A DNA stretch of 64,000 bases from JAXGMQ01 sp040768585 (GTDB taxonomy: Bacteria > Caldisericota > Caldisericia > JAAYUI01): assembly GCA_040768585.1 (NCBI GenBank), contig JAXGMQ010000001.1, positions 1,488,001 to 1,552,000 on the forward strand, read 5' to 3'. Under the pieces are notes generated by a model. The model did not search any database. It worked only from the letters and a program-made list of their open reading frames with translations, and was not told the origin of the DNA. Position 1 is the stretch's first letter; each line of letters opens with the position of its first letter. This document shows positions 16,486-25,036 of the stretch, piece by piece. The translations under genes were made by a program, and so were the position numbers.

Positions 16486-17529
16486 ATGTTCAGCGATAAA
16501 AACAGCAGAGTCGTTTCTGCATTTGTAGGCGTTTTTCTTGTTGTTGGCATGTTTGTCTCGTGTGCAGGCTCCAACACAGAACCACCCCAATCAAGCATAA
16601 AAAACCTCAAAGAGATCACCAAGATGGGTTTTCACAGCACAGCACCGGCGGCACAGATGGATGAACTTCTCCTCATTCCTGTCGATGATGAGATTATCGC
16701 TGTGGATATGTGTGATTTTTCAATCCCCTGGAAATACGCTGCCCCACCTGGTAAGAACTGGAGCTGCGCATACATTACCACAAACGAATCTGAAATCGTC
16801 GCTGGTTTTGAGGGAAAGGGCGAGGAGCTTGTTGCAACAATCTCAAAATCAGGTTCTGAGAAATACACATCGATAATTGAAAACGACTCCTCATCCCCTG
16901 TGTGGCACTTGGGCAAATGGTGGCGGATGTCTAACAATAGAATCTACTCGGAGGATTTCTTCTTCGATATCCCAGACTCTTTCCCAAGACTGAATGTTGC
17001 CTGTGATTTGTTCATATACTACACACTTGAAAACCACATTGAGGCGAGGGATTCGGATGGAAAACTCTACTGGGAGGCAAAAATAGCTGGACAGATTCTA
17101 AGCCTCCTTGACCTCGATTGGGCTCTTGTAGTCCAAACCAAAAACGACGCCCTGTTTCTTGATCCAAGAACAGGATCATCCTTCTTTTCTCTCGCAATAT
17201 CAGGGGCTGTCAAGTTTGTCAATTTTGGAAATGATTTTCTGATGGGAGAATTTAACAGAATTACTTGCTACGACAGAGAGGGCAACAGATGTGGTACTGT
17301 CGATACTGCAGGTATCCCCAACTCGATTGTTACAACCTCTGATGGATTTGTTTCTGTCATGAATAATCAATTGATAACATTTGATCAACAACTTAACCCA
17401 AAACAAGTATTTTCCCTCACCCCTGGGATACACGAAGCTTTTATTTACGGAGACAGTATAGCAGTCAGCGGATATTCTCAGGTATTTTATAAATCCGATA
17501 CAAGCGAAAACGGTTCCGAAATTCATTAG
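16486..17529 (+). CDS. Lipoprotein with PQQ-like propeller repeats
   Basis: 347 residues from ATG 16486; an in-frame ATG at 16474 overlaps the -10 box and is rejected. The lipoprotein signal ends in FVSC with Cys 26, so the protein is membrane-anchored outside. Short repeats alternate hydrophobic strands with Gly/Asp turns (LLLIPVDDEIIAVDMCDFSI, YWEAKIAGQILSLL, FLDPRTGSSFFSLA, MNNQLITFDQQLNPKQVFSL), resembling PQQ/WD propellers. It stands alone between the tRNA and the dnaN operon. It resembles the RHS-linked propellers in type, but I see no close identity. Ligand unknown. Confidence 0.68.
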   Translation: MFSDKNSRVVSAFVGVFLVVGMFVSCAGSNTEPPQSSIKNLKEITKMGFHSTAPAAQMDELLLIPVDDEIIAVDMCDFSIPWKYAAPPGKNWSCAYITTNESEIVAGFEGKGEELVATISKSGSEKYTSIIENDSSSPVWHLGKWWRMSNNRIYSEDFFFDIPDSFPRLNVACDLFIYYTLENHIEARDSDGKLYWEAKIAGQILSLLDLDWALVVQTKNDALFLDPRTGSSFFSLAISGAVKFVNFGNDFLMGEFNRITCYDREGNRCGTVDTAGIPNSIVTTSDGFVSVMNNQLITFDQQLNPKQVFSLTPGIHEAFIYGDSIAVSGYSQVFYKSDTSENGSEIH

Positions 17530-18120
17530 ATAGTAACTATTCTGAGTAACCGAAAAAATGCAGTAATTATTGCGTATTATTTTTTTATGATAAGTTCTTT
17601 CGGTAAAATGTGGTTAAGTAGTTCTAGCAATCGTTTAACTTACTGGGGCTGACTTGGGGATATACATGAGGTCATAAATATTGATCTTGATATATATCTT
17701 CTCTCCCTTAGTGAGGAGAAACGCGGTTTTGCTGAGTTCGTAAAAGTCGAAGGGTCACAAAATATAACAACTCACAAAACCGCTCTCCCCTTATTGTCTC
17801 ACTTCTTCCCTTAGCGAAAGAGACACTACAGACGCAAGATGATTACAGAGCACGGGCTTAAGGAAACTAATCAAAAGTTAAATAACCACGAATTATCAGT
17901 ATTGACTCACATTTTTTGCCCCTCGATTTGGCGGCATGAAATCCCACTATTGTTGAAATTTGCAGAGTGATTTTGTGGCAAAACCAAATCAACTGAGCGG
18001 TTGGAAGACTTGTTAATCGCAGCCAAGTGAACCAAAATCCTATTGGGAAATTTGGTAAACCATTGAGAGTGCAAAATCCCCGCTCTTGCCAGAGGACTGC
18101 AAATTAAAAACTATTGATTT
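17530..18120. other. Intergenic region with imperfect inverted repeat
   Basis: About 590 bp between convergent genes, with no credible ORF. An imperfect inverted repeat pairs 17711-17738 (with CGCGGTTTTGCTGAGTT) against 17769-17801 (AACTCACAAAACCGC...). CTCTCCCTTAG-type segments recall the repeat ends at 44.8 and 63.0 kb. No DnaA-box cluster was found. Confidence 0.5.
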
Positions 18121-18450
18121 CTAGAAATCTCCATCTCCCCCGCTATCAATCTCTCTCATTGGTTCCTTCCTCTTTGGTCTTCGGATATAGAAGAAGTAAG
18201 CGGCGACGCCGATGAGTAGCAGTAGAATAAATGGGTTGAAGTGTGTGATGATTGCTATTGCGCAAACAGCAATTCCGGCTATCGATGTTGCGCGTTCTTC
18301 TGGTTTTGAGATTCCATAAATCCCAACGCATAGTCCAGCAACAGCAATGAGCAATGTGACAAGCCAGAAGATTGAGATCAGGTGGTGAACGAGAATCGCC
18401 ACCAGACCGAGTCCAACAGATATCCAACCTATGCTCCTGTATGTATTCAT
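18121..18450 (-). CDS. Small membrane protein, last gene of dnaN operon
   Basis: 109 residues with four hydrophobic segments (roughly 5-20, 24-46, 57-70 and 72-90) and a basic, then acidic, cytoplasmic tail (YIRRPKRKEPMREIDSGG). It starts directly after the dciA stop codon (18451), so it is translated with the replication genes. No family recognised; co-location does not by itself imply a replication role. Confidence 0.65.
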   Translation of the reverse strand: MNTYRSIGWISVGLGLVAILVHHLISIFWLVTLLIAVAGLCVGIYGISKPEERATSIAGIAVCAIAIITHFNPFILLLLIGVAAYFFYIRRPKRKEPMREIDSGGDGDF

Positions 18451-18933
18451 TTACATGCCCTCCTTAATATCTCCGGGATGGGTGGTGTGACCTGAGGCAA
18501 TCTGCGCCATGTATGCCCTCTGGAACAGTTCCTTTATCTCAGTCGGCACGTTCTCTGATGCCACCTCAACTGTTGCCATCCGTTCGTGAGTGATTGGTAT
18601 TTTTTCGGTTTTCGGCTTTGTTATTTTGCCGGCCTGTTTTCTCTCAATAGCCTTAATTCTTGTGTCGATGCCTGTGATTATTTTCGATTTAAGGTGAGTC
18701 TGGATTTTCTCGACGATCTGGGACTCAGACTCCTTGAGCGCAGCTGACCACACACCGCTTGAGCAGGTCACAACCAACTTCCCGCCCCTCCAGCTTGTTG
18801 GAACACAGTGGTTGAAGATTGCCTCACCAACGACCAATCTCCAGACTGGGGTTATAATGGATGCCGTGATAGAAGGGGCAAGACTCCCTCTCAGAGCGCC
18901 AATCACATCTCCGATTGTGGTTACCTTGCCCAT
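18451..18933 (-). CDS. dciA: DciA-like protein (DUF721)
   Basis: 160 residues. The N-terminal ~95 residues match the DUF721/DciA pattern: IGDVIGALRGSLAP, VWRLVVGEAIFNHCVPTSWR, GGKLVVTCSSGVWSAALKES. DciA is the ancestral loader or partner of the replicative helicase DnaB in bacteria without DnaC/DnaI. The C-terminal third is Lys-rich and probably flexible. Its start overlaps the recF stop by 13 nt. recF-DUF721 adjacency is typical of Actinomycetota and some other phyla and atypical of low-GC Firmicutes. Confidence 0.82.
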   Translation of the reverse strand: MGKVTTIGDVIGALRGSLAPSITASIITPVWRLVVGEAIFNHCVPTSWRGGKLVVTCSSGVWSAALKESESQIVEKIQTHLKSKIITGIDTRIKAIERKQAGKITKPKTEKIPITHERMATVEVASENVPTEIKELFQRAYMAQIASGHTTHPGDIKEGM

Positions 18934-19940
18934 TGATCCACCTCAATGAGATTGTAGTCATTGCTCGGAGGCATCCTGGCGCAGGTGAGGATTGTCTGTG
19001 GCCACTCATGCAGTTTTTCCATCGCATACATTGTATTTCTATCGTCAAGTTCAGCCAATAGGTCGTCAGCCAGAATAAACGGTTTTTGACCACAAGCGTC
19101 TGTTATCACCTTAGCCTGAGCCAGTTTCACAAGCAATAGTACTCGTCTTGCCTCACCAGTTGATGCAAACTGCTCAACCCTTCGATCATTCAACGTGAAG
19201 TAACAATCATCCCTGTGTGGCCCAATCAGTGTGATTCCCCTTACTCTTTCCTGATAGAGTAGCCTTGAGAAATTAGCGCTTGACAACTCGGTCGAATCAT
19301 CAACAAACAGTTCTATTCCCTCAGGTGCCGTGTTATTTGTTATGTAACCTGCCACCTCAGCCCTGATACTCCGAAGGCTCAACCCCAGTTCAATAATCTT
19401 CTCGGTCAGGACACTAAACAGAGTGTCATTTGACGCGCCAGATGACAGCAACGAGTTGCGCTCCTTCACGGTTGTTTTGTACTCGACAATTGTGTTTGCC
19501 CAGCCTGTGTTCATCTGACTTGCAGTGTCGTCAATCAAGTCCCTTCGTTTTGAGGGAGAGCCAGTCGCAATCCCTGATGAGTCCGGATTCTGGGAAACAA
19601 GCTTGAACCTCTCGACGAGTTGCTTGGCTGACCTTATCGCTTTGTCATTGAGTGTGACTCGTTTTCGACCATCCCACTCGACTTGTATGTGGTCTGTGGC
19701 GACATCACTGTCCGCTGAAAGTGAGAAATGCAAGGAAAACGTGTCCTTGCCAAAGGTGACAACATCACTATCTTTTGAGCCGATAAAAGACCTGCCCCTC
19801 AGACAGTAACCAATAGCCTCCAGCACAGAGGTCTTGCCGGTAGCGTTAGGGCCAAAGATGATGTTCAATCCGGGCTTGAAATCGATACAAGCATCACCCA
19901 ATATTCTAAAATTGTTTGTCCGGAGCTCTATACCTGTCAA
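18921..19940 (-). CDS. recF: DNA replication/repair protein RecF
   Basis: 339 residues. ABC-type ATPase that helps load RecA at gaps. Walker A GPNATGKTS at 30-38, the ABC-signature region around FASTGEARRVLLLVKLAQA, and Walker B with D-loop FILADDLLAELDDRN near the C-terminus. The open N-terminus ELRTNNFRILGDACIDF is typical. It follows dnaN by 8 nt and overlaps dciA. Length is slightly short for the family (usually 350-370). Confidence 0.95.
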   Translation of the reverse strand: MTGIELRTNNFRILGDACIDFKPGLNIIFGPNATGKTSVLEAIGYCLRGRSFIGSKDSDVVTFGKDTFSLHFSLSADSDVATDHIQVEWDGRKRVTLNDKAIRSAKQLVERFKLVSQNPDSSGIATGSPSKRRDLIDDTASQMNTGWANTIVEYKTTVKERNSLLSSGASNDTLFSVLTEKIIELGLSLRSIRAEVAGYITNNTAPEGIELFVDDSTELSSANFSRLLYQERVRGITLIGPHRDDCYFTLNDRRVEQFASTGEARRVLLLVKLAQAKVITDACGQKPFILADDLLAELDDRNTMYAMEKLHEWPQTILTCARMPPSNDYNLIEVDQWAR

Positions 19941-19948
19941 TTCTTCTT

Positions 19949-21052
19949 TTATCGCTGCGTGACCAGTATGTACATGAATGAGTCTGAGCCATCAGGATGG
20001 ATGAGCACTGGATGAAGTGGCCCAACGAGATTCATCTGAATCTTTGGGGAGTCGGCGCACTTGAGTCCGTCCATGAGCTTCTTGATGTCAAATGAAAGTT
20101 CCATCTCACCCGGGCCCGTTTCTGCTTCGAGTTTTTCCTCTACCTCTCCAAGCTCAGGAGCAATCGACCTGCAAATGAGTTGACCCTCTGAGATTGAGAG
20201 AATGACTTTCCTGCTGCCTTGTCTTGCGATGATGTTGACTCTGTGGAGGGCATCGAGGAATTCGCTTGACTCCATTATTACTTTCTGCTCAAAACTGCTT
20301 GGAATGACCTGTTTGTATGGAGGGAAATCTCCATCGATTAGTCTGCTTACGAGCTCAATGTTTCCTGATGTGAAACCGATTTGGGTCGAGGTGAACACAA
20401 GGTCTACGTCATTCGACTCACCCGAACCGATAAGCTTTGAAAGGTTGCGCCACACGGTGCCTGCAACTATCGCCTCAACGTTTGCGCCACCACCCACTGG
20501 CTCTTTGCAAATTGCCAGTCTCTGTCCATCTGTTGCGACAAGCTTCAGTTCACCATCAGCGATTGTGACAAGAGCGCCAAGAAGTTCCCTCTTGTCCTCC
20601 ATGCGTTCCGATATTGAAGGAGTGACCTTACCCACGATATCAAGCAGACTATCCCTATCGATCGTGATACTATCGCCTGTGGATATCTCTGGAATCCTAG
20701 GGTACTCATTCGATGAGACACAGTTGAGATTTGAATGTGATCCGCCTGAGGTGATGTTGATTTGACCGCTATCAATCATTGAGATATCGACTGATTCACC
20801 AGGGAGGCTGGATATGAGATCTGCAAAAATGCGCGATGTGACGGTTGTTTCGCCTTCTTCCTCGACAGAGGCTGGAATACTTATCCTGACCCAGGTCTCC
20901 ATGTCTGAACCTGTCAAATAAACCCTATCCCCTCTCGCTTCAATGAGGATGTTGCCAAGGAGTTGAATGGATGGGCTTCGCGGAACAACAGTAGCTACTG
21001 AAGCAGCAGCATCAACAATATCTGTTTTGTTTGCAACAAATTTCATACGCAC
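19949..21052 (-). CDS. dnaN: DNA polymerase III beta sliding clamp
   Basis: 367 residues, SD ACGGAGGTG 4-5 nt before ATG. Three-domain clamp: MKFVANKTDIVDAAASVATVV, a second domain near VTPSISERMEDKRELLGALV with SLLDIVGKV before it, and the C-terminal HPVLIHPDGSDSFMYILVTQR, close to the family's HLPMR-type ending. It encircles DNA and tethers polymerase. First gene of the dnaN-recF-dciA-membrane protein operon. No dnaA lies upstream, where a divergent unrelated gene begins instead. Confidence 0.95.
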   Translation of the reverse strand: MRMKFVANKTDIVDAAASVATVVPRSPSIQLLGNILIEARGDRVYLTGSDMETWVRISIPASVEEEGETTVTSRIFADLISSLPGESVDISMIDSGQINITSGGSHSNLNCVSSNEYPRIPEISTGDSITIDRDSLLDIVGKVTPSISERMEDKRELLGALVTIADGELKLVATDGQRLAICKEPVGGGANVEAIVAGTVWRNLSKLIGSGESNDVDLVFTSTQIGFTSGNIELVSRLIDGDFPPYKQVIPSSFEQKVIMESSEFLDALHRVNIIARQGSRKVILSISEGQLICRSIAPELGEVEEKLEAETGPGEMELSFDIKKLMDGLKCADSPKIQMNLVGPLHPVLIHPDGSDSFMYILVTQR

Positions 21053-21275
21053 CTCCGTGAGTTCCTGATTATAGCACCATACGTTTTTCCCACAAGAGAA
21101 CTGAATTGAACATAAATGAAAACCTTATGATGGCAGAATATTTTTTGATTGCCTTCTTTTGTTGTAAACATTTATAACCTAATTTGTTTGTTCCGTTGAA
21201 CAATATTTCAAAGACACAGAATCGCCCACGTTGTTAGTATTCATCCGCAATTTACCCGAACTTAATTGAGTTGGC

Positions 21276-21303
21276 TTGTATGCGAAATTTCTCGCAATAA
21301 AAT
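21276..21303 (+). promoter_or_regulatory. Promoter with palindrome in the spacer
   Basis: TTGTAT (21276-21281), 16-bp spacer, TAAAAT (21298-21303). The spacer region carries TGCGA-AATTTC-TCGCA (21281-21296), a likely repressor site for the following gene cluster. Confidence 0.55.
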
Positions 21304-21330
21304 TGTGTGCAAAGTAGAAGGAGTAGCGTT

Positions 21331-21756
21331 ATGAACAGGAATATATTGATTGCGGCGACCGCGGCGTTGGTTTTGCTTATCGGTGTCACGTTTGCAATCA
21401 ACACGTACGTAAGAGGTGGCAGTTCCTACCAGGTTGAGGCTGGTTCCTGCACAGGGACTTGCTCCGATGAAGTGGCTGCCGGTTGCTCCGCGGCTCTTAC
21501 TGGTGGATGCACTGCCTCGTCGGTTTTGATCTCTCAGGCTAGTTGCTGCCCGAGTGAGTCAGAGGCTGTTGAGGATTTGGATACTGATTTTACCGTGTTG
21601 TGTGACAAAGCTGTTGAATTCTACGGGAGTGAGTATGGTGACTATGGTGTATCAGCCAAGGTTATTGAGTGGACTGATGCTATTCGAGTTGGAATAATAC
21701 AGAACAAGAAAATCATTAAGGTTTTGACCTACGAAAGCGGAGTTTTTTCCGATTAG
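21331..21756 (+). CDS. Secreted/anchored cysteine-rich protein
   Basis: 141 residues; ATG 21331 has GAAGGAGT upstream and replaces a longer GTG frame from 21307. An N-terminal hydrophobic helix (residues 4-23) is an anchor or signal. The following 50 residues are Cys-rich (SCTGTC, GC, GC, SCCPSE), then a soluble domain (FTVLCDKAVEFYGSEYGDYG) ends the protein. First of a four-gene plus-strand group whose later members carry heme-c motifs, so the Cys cluster may be redox- or metal-related. No family recognised. Confidence 0.65.
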   Translation: MNRNILIAATAALVLLIGVTFAINTYVRGGSSYQVEAGSCTGTCSDEVAAGCSAALTGGCTASSVLISQASCCPSESEAVEDLDTDFTVLCDKAVEFYGSEYGDYGVSAKVIEWTDAIRVGIIQNKKIIKVLTYESGVFSD

Positions 21757-21801
21757 AGAGGTTTATTAAGGGCTGATTATGGGTAATGAAAGCGTGATGA
21801 G

Positions 21802-22206
21802 ATGAAGAAGAGGATACCACAGATTGCGGGATTGTTTGGTGGCGCTATTGCGTTGGTGATGCTCTTTGTTTTGTTCAACTCAATGGGCTGGTTATCCCTC
21901 GATTCTTTTACTGATGTCACCCAGGGAACTCTTTCTGCCCCTGGCAGTATAGCCGCTTACACAATTAGAGAAGCCGTGGAATCCTGTGAGAACATTGGCC
22001 ATGAGATGATAATGATTGACGGTGTGCTTCTTAAGGAAGACCCCGTGGACTATTTTTTGCAGGATGACACAGGGTTGATGATCCTTGAAATGGGTTCTCT
22101 GAGCTCGATCTCTGCCAGGGACGGGAAAGCGACCGTATATGGCACTTTGACCAAGAGGGGTAATACCGACGTTCTGTTGGTGGATAAAATAGACTATCGC
22201 CATTAG
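21802..22206 (+). CDS. Membrane-anchored OB-fold-like protein
   Basis: 134 residues. N-terminal membrane helix (about 8-28), then a small beta-rich domain: EMIMIDGVLLKEDPVDYFLQ, DDTGLMILEM, GKATVYGTLTKRGNTDVLLV. The order matches small periplasmic OB-fold domains and is broadly like the lipoprotein at 42686-43111. No good SD; it begins 45 nt after the Cys-rich gene. Probably binds a ligand or assists the redox proteins; function not established. Confidence 0.6.
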   Translation: MKKRIPQIAGLFGGAIALVMLFVLFNSMGWLSLDSFTDVTQGTLSAPGSIAAYTIREAVESCENIGHEMIMIDGVLLKEDPVDYFLQDDTGLMILEMGSLSSISARDGKATVYGTLTKRGNTDVLLVDKIDYRH

Positions 22207-22215
22207 AATATTTGT

Positions 22216-23703
22216 ATGAAAAGATTGCTTTTGTCATTGGCGCTGGTGGTGTTTGCTCTGGCGTTTTCCGTCAGGGCTGTAAGCGCCCCTGCTGGTGTCG
22301 CCCTTGGGATTGACAAGTACAAAGACCTTTATCTGTTGGATTTTTCAACTGGTATAGCCCATCATTTCGATTCAGAGACAGGCATTTATCTTGGCCCCTT
22401 CATGAGCGCGTCTGATCTCGGAGCGGCATCACTCTCTGATATATCAGTGTGTGCTTGTGGTGGCGGAATCGGTCTCCTTGACCCAATTGATGAGAGGGTA
22501 TGGGTCGTGGATTTCACGGGAGCGCTTCTTTGGCAAAAGGATAACACCTGGCCTAACCTGGACTATGAGAACCCGACAGCTCTTGGTATTTGTCAGGATT
22601 CTAACTATGAACACCTCGTCGTTGGCACCCAAACAGGGGAACTCTTTCATATCTCGCCTCCTGGTGAGCCCGACAAAAAATTTGAGAACACTGATGTTTC
22701 TGTCGGTAGGGTTTCTGGTGTTTATATGGACTACAACAAACAGGTTTTCACCACTGACTACGACAACGCAAGAGTGATTAAAACGGGTCAGTGGGGAAAC
22801 TACATTGGAACCATAGGCGAGGGCATCCTAAAAAAGCCAACTGATGTTGCTACAAGCGAGGATGGCGATAGGCGCATCTGGGTGTCTGACGAGGGAACGG
22901 GATTACTTCATGTTTTCTCATCTGACTTTGAGCTTCTCTTTGATTGTGGCGAAGGCATTCTAACAAGACCTCTGTCCGTCATCTGTGACTATCTTGATTC
23001 AGGCTGCTATACAGCAGAGATTGTTGGCGGAGAGGTTTTGATACATAAGTTTGACAAGGATGGTATACACCTCTTCACTCTACACAGTGCCACTGAGCTT
23101 GAACCCCAGAGTCTTTTGACAACCCCCTTGAACTCATTCGTTCTCTACAACAGGTCGGGTGAAAATTTCGCCATGAAGAACAGACCTCAAGCTACCGGTG
23201 ATGACTATCTTGTTGAGGCAAGACCGCTCTTTGAAGGATTCGGATTCAAGGTCGACTGGTTTGCAGCGGATAGGAGAGCGAGTTTCTCAAAAGATGATAA
23301 ACACACCTCCTTTGTCTGGCCTGATACCTCAAAGGCAGAAATTGATGGCAGAACGGTAGATATTACTCCAAAAGCCCGTCTCTCTAGGGACAAGCTGCTC
23401 CTGCCGATCTCGTTTCTCAATGCTTATTACGATATGTCGATATCAGTATCAAACGACACGCTCTTTTTTGTCAGCCCCAAACTTAAAGACTGGCAGAAGA
23501 TTCCGGAGTTAAACGTTGGGCAAAATCTTTTTGAGAACAGGTGTTCAAAGTGTCACAATCTCCCATCTCCAGACGCAAAAGCTCGAAGTGACTGGCTCCC
23601 AACAGTTGAGCGGATGAAGCAAAAAGAGGGCAGTGAAATCTCGGAGACGGACGCTGAGAAGATTAGCAGATACCTCTGGGGACAGGGTTATCCTGACCCA
23701 TGA
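22216..23703 (+). CDS. Secreted NHL-type propeller with stalk domain and C-terminal cytochrome c
   Basis: 495 residues with a cleavable signal peptide (ALAFSVRAVSA). Residues ~30-310 form repeated strands of the NHL/SMP-30 propeller kind (GRVSGVYMDYNKQVFTTDYD, KKPTDVATSEDGDRRIWVSD). A copper-amine-oxidase-N-like stalk follows around 330-415 (FEGFGFKVDWFAADRRASF). The last ~55 residues have a heme-c site CSKCH at 443-447 and a possible axial Met at 467. Extracytoplasmic electron transfer fused to a binding scaffold is the natural reading. No SD; a TAGAAT box lies 6 nt before ATG, but no good -35 was found. It begins 9 nt after the OB protein. Confidence 0.8.
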   Translation: MKRLLLSLALVVFALAFSVRAVSAPAGVALGIDKYKDLYLLDFSTGIAHHFDSETGIYLGPFMSASDLGAASLSDISVCACGGGIGLLDPIDERVWVVDFTGALLWQKDNTWPNLDYENPTALGICQDSNYEHLVVGTQTGELFHISPPGEPDKKFENTDVSVGRVSGVYMDYNKQVFTTDYDNARVIKTGQWGNYIGTIGEGILKKPTDVATSEDGDRRIWVSDEGTGLLHVFSSDFELLFDCGEGILTRPLSVICDYLDSGCYTAEIVGGEVLIHKFDKDGIHLFTLHSATELEPQSLLTTPLNSFVLYNRSGENFAMKNRPQATGDDYLVEARPLFEGFGFKVDWFAADRRASFSKDDKHTSFVWPDTSKAEIDGRTVDITPKARLSRDKLLLPISFLNAYYDMSISVSNDTLFFVSPKLKDWQKIPELNVGQNLFENRCSKCHNLPSPDAKARSDWLPTVERMKQKEGSEISETDAEKISRYLWGQGYPDP

Positions 23704-23792
23704 GGTATTAAATAATGTCGGAATCGGCCGCAAAAAACAGTTGCTTTGTTATAAGGTTAAGAATACACCTTAAACCCTTCACGGCATTGGAG

Positions 23793-23820
23793 TTGTATTT
23801 AATTTGTTAACACATAGAAT
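23793..23820 (+). promoter_or_regulatory. Promoter for the 23844 gene
   Basis: TTGTAT (23793-23798), 16-bp spacer, TAGAAT (23815-23820); a leader with TAGGAGGT follows before the ATG at 23844. Confidence 0.55.
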
Positions 23821-23843
23821 ACGGCTCGAATAGGAGGTCTAAC

Positions 23844-24575
23844 ATGAAAAAGTCGATAGTAGTTGCTCTGTCAGTCATTGCAGTCATTGCGATTTCCTTT
23901 GCGTTTGTAACTGCTCAGCAGGAATACTGTGATGAATTCGCACTCACATACCCCAATGCAAAAGGCGATCTCAAGACTAACTGCATAAGTTGTCACTTTG
24001 ATGAGAACGGTGATACTCAGAGAAACCTCTACGGAGTTCAATACGAAGTCAACATGGATGGCGATTTTGCCCTCTTCGAGAACGACGATGTCGATGCTGA
24101 TGGATTCACAACAATCCAGGAAATCAACGCTGGCACATACCCAGGAGATTTCTCAAGCAGACCATCAAAGAAATTCAGCAAGTGTGTTTCCTTCATTCTC
24201 TCAGTCGAGAATGATGGTGACCCAAGACCATATATCTACGCCGATGGAAAAAAGGTTGACATCGACGCTCCATGTTACATTAAGAACAATAAGTCAATGG
24301 TTCCTCTTCGCGCTGGTATCGAGAACCTCGGTGGCGAGGTTGGTTGGGTTCAGAGCGAGAGAAGAATCGACATCAAGAAGGGCGGAAAACTCGTTGGTCA
24401 GATGTGGATCGGCAAGCAGACGGCAAAGATAAATGGCAAGAACTACGACCTCCAGCAGGCTCCAGAGATTGTCAACAGCAGGACATTCGTTCCAGTCAAA
24501 GGTGTTGGCGATGCGCTTGGCGCAGAGCTTGTCTGGATTAATGTAGGTAAGATTGCAAACTTCCGCTTTAAGTAA
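23844..24575 (+). CDS. Secreted monoheme cytochrome/stalk-domain protein
   Basis: 243 residues, AGGAGG before ATG. Signal peptide (1-24, cleavage near VTAQQ). Heme-c motif CISCH at 47-51; an EF-hand/type-3-like Asp-rich loop DDVDADGFTTIQEI at 81-94 that may bind calcium; then a copper-amine-oxidase-N-like domain (KKVDIDAPCYIKNNKSMVPL, SRTFVPVKGVGDALGAEL). It shares the heme-plus-stalk plan with its upstream neighbour but has its own promoter and terminator. Probably an S-layer or wall-associated electron carrier. Confidence 0.82.
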   Translation: MKKSIVVALSVIAVIAISFAFVTAQQEYCDEFALTYPNAKGDLKTNCISCHFDENGDTQRNLYGVQYEVNMDGDFALFENDDVDADGFTTIQEINAGTYPGDFSSRPSKKFSKCVSFILSVENDGDPRPYIYADGKKVDIDAPCYIKNNKSMVPLRAGIENLGGEVGWVQSERRIDIKKGGKLVGQMWIGKQTAKINGKNYDLQQAPEIVNSRTFVPVKGVGDALGAELVWINVGKIANFRFK

Positions 24576-24634
24576 AATATAGGCAGTAAGTACTTGAAGC
24601 ACTTGAGTTGGAGTAATATAATTTAGGAACTTAG

Positions 24635-24699
24635 AGAGCGGTCGCGTTGTCGTCGCGTCCGATTGTCGGTGGGACGACACAGTGATTGCCGCTCTTTTT
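24635..24699 (+). terminator. Branched intrinsic terminator
   Basis: Outer stem AGAGCGG (24635-24641)/CCGCTCT (24689-24695), inner stem TGTCGTC (24648-24654)/GACGACA (24673-24679), then five T residues. It is longer and more structured than a simple terminator. Confidence 0.75.
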
Positions 24700-24767
24700 G
24701 TTTATATCGCGACTCCTAGAATTAAAAAGCTAAACCAAAAGGAGCGCAGAAGGAAAGGTTTGAAAGA

Positions 24768-24977
24768 ATGGCAACAGGTAGGGTAAGCTGGTTTGACAAC
24801 AAGAAGGGTTATGGATTCATCAAGATCGATGGAACAGACGAAGAGGTTTTTGTCCACTTCACCTCAATTCAGGGTATGGATGGATTTAAGACCCTCAAGG
24901 ACGACCAGCAGGTTGAGTTTGAACTCAAAGATGGTCCAAAGGGAAAACAGGCAGTAGACGTTAGAGCGGCACTATAA
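24768..24977 (+). CDS. Cold-shock domain protein
   Basis: 69 residues. Single-stranded nucleic-acid-binding OB fold with both RNP motifs: KKGYGFIKI (RNP1) and EVFVHFTSI (RNP2), and the family start GRVSWFDNKKGYGF. Acts as RNA chaperone. A purine-rich leader with GGAGCG and AAGGAAAGG precedes the ATG, and a clean terminator follows. Paralogue identity (CspA/B/C) cannot be assigned. Confidence 0.95.
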   Translation: MATGRVSWFDNKKGYGFIKIDGTDEEVFVHFTSIQGMDGFKTLKDDQQVEFELKDGPKGKQAVDVRAAL

Positions 24978-25005
24978 CAGAAATATAGCAATCTCGAAAC
25001 TTAGC

Positions 25006-25036
25006 AGAAGGGCGACTTTTGGGTCGCCCTTCTTTC
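25006..25036 (+). terminator. Intrinsic terminator after cold-shock gene
   Basis: AGAAGGGCGAC/GTCGCCCTTCT, loop 6 nt, followed by TTCGGTT. Confidence 0.82.

Noticed and set aside
21053..21306. Origin of replication upstream of dnaN
   Set aside because: No cluster of DnaA-box-like 9-mers or AT-rich 13-mer repeats; dnaA absent.
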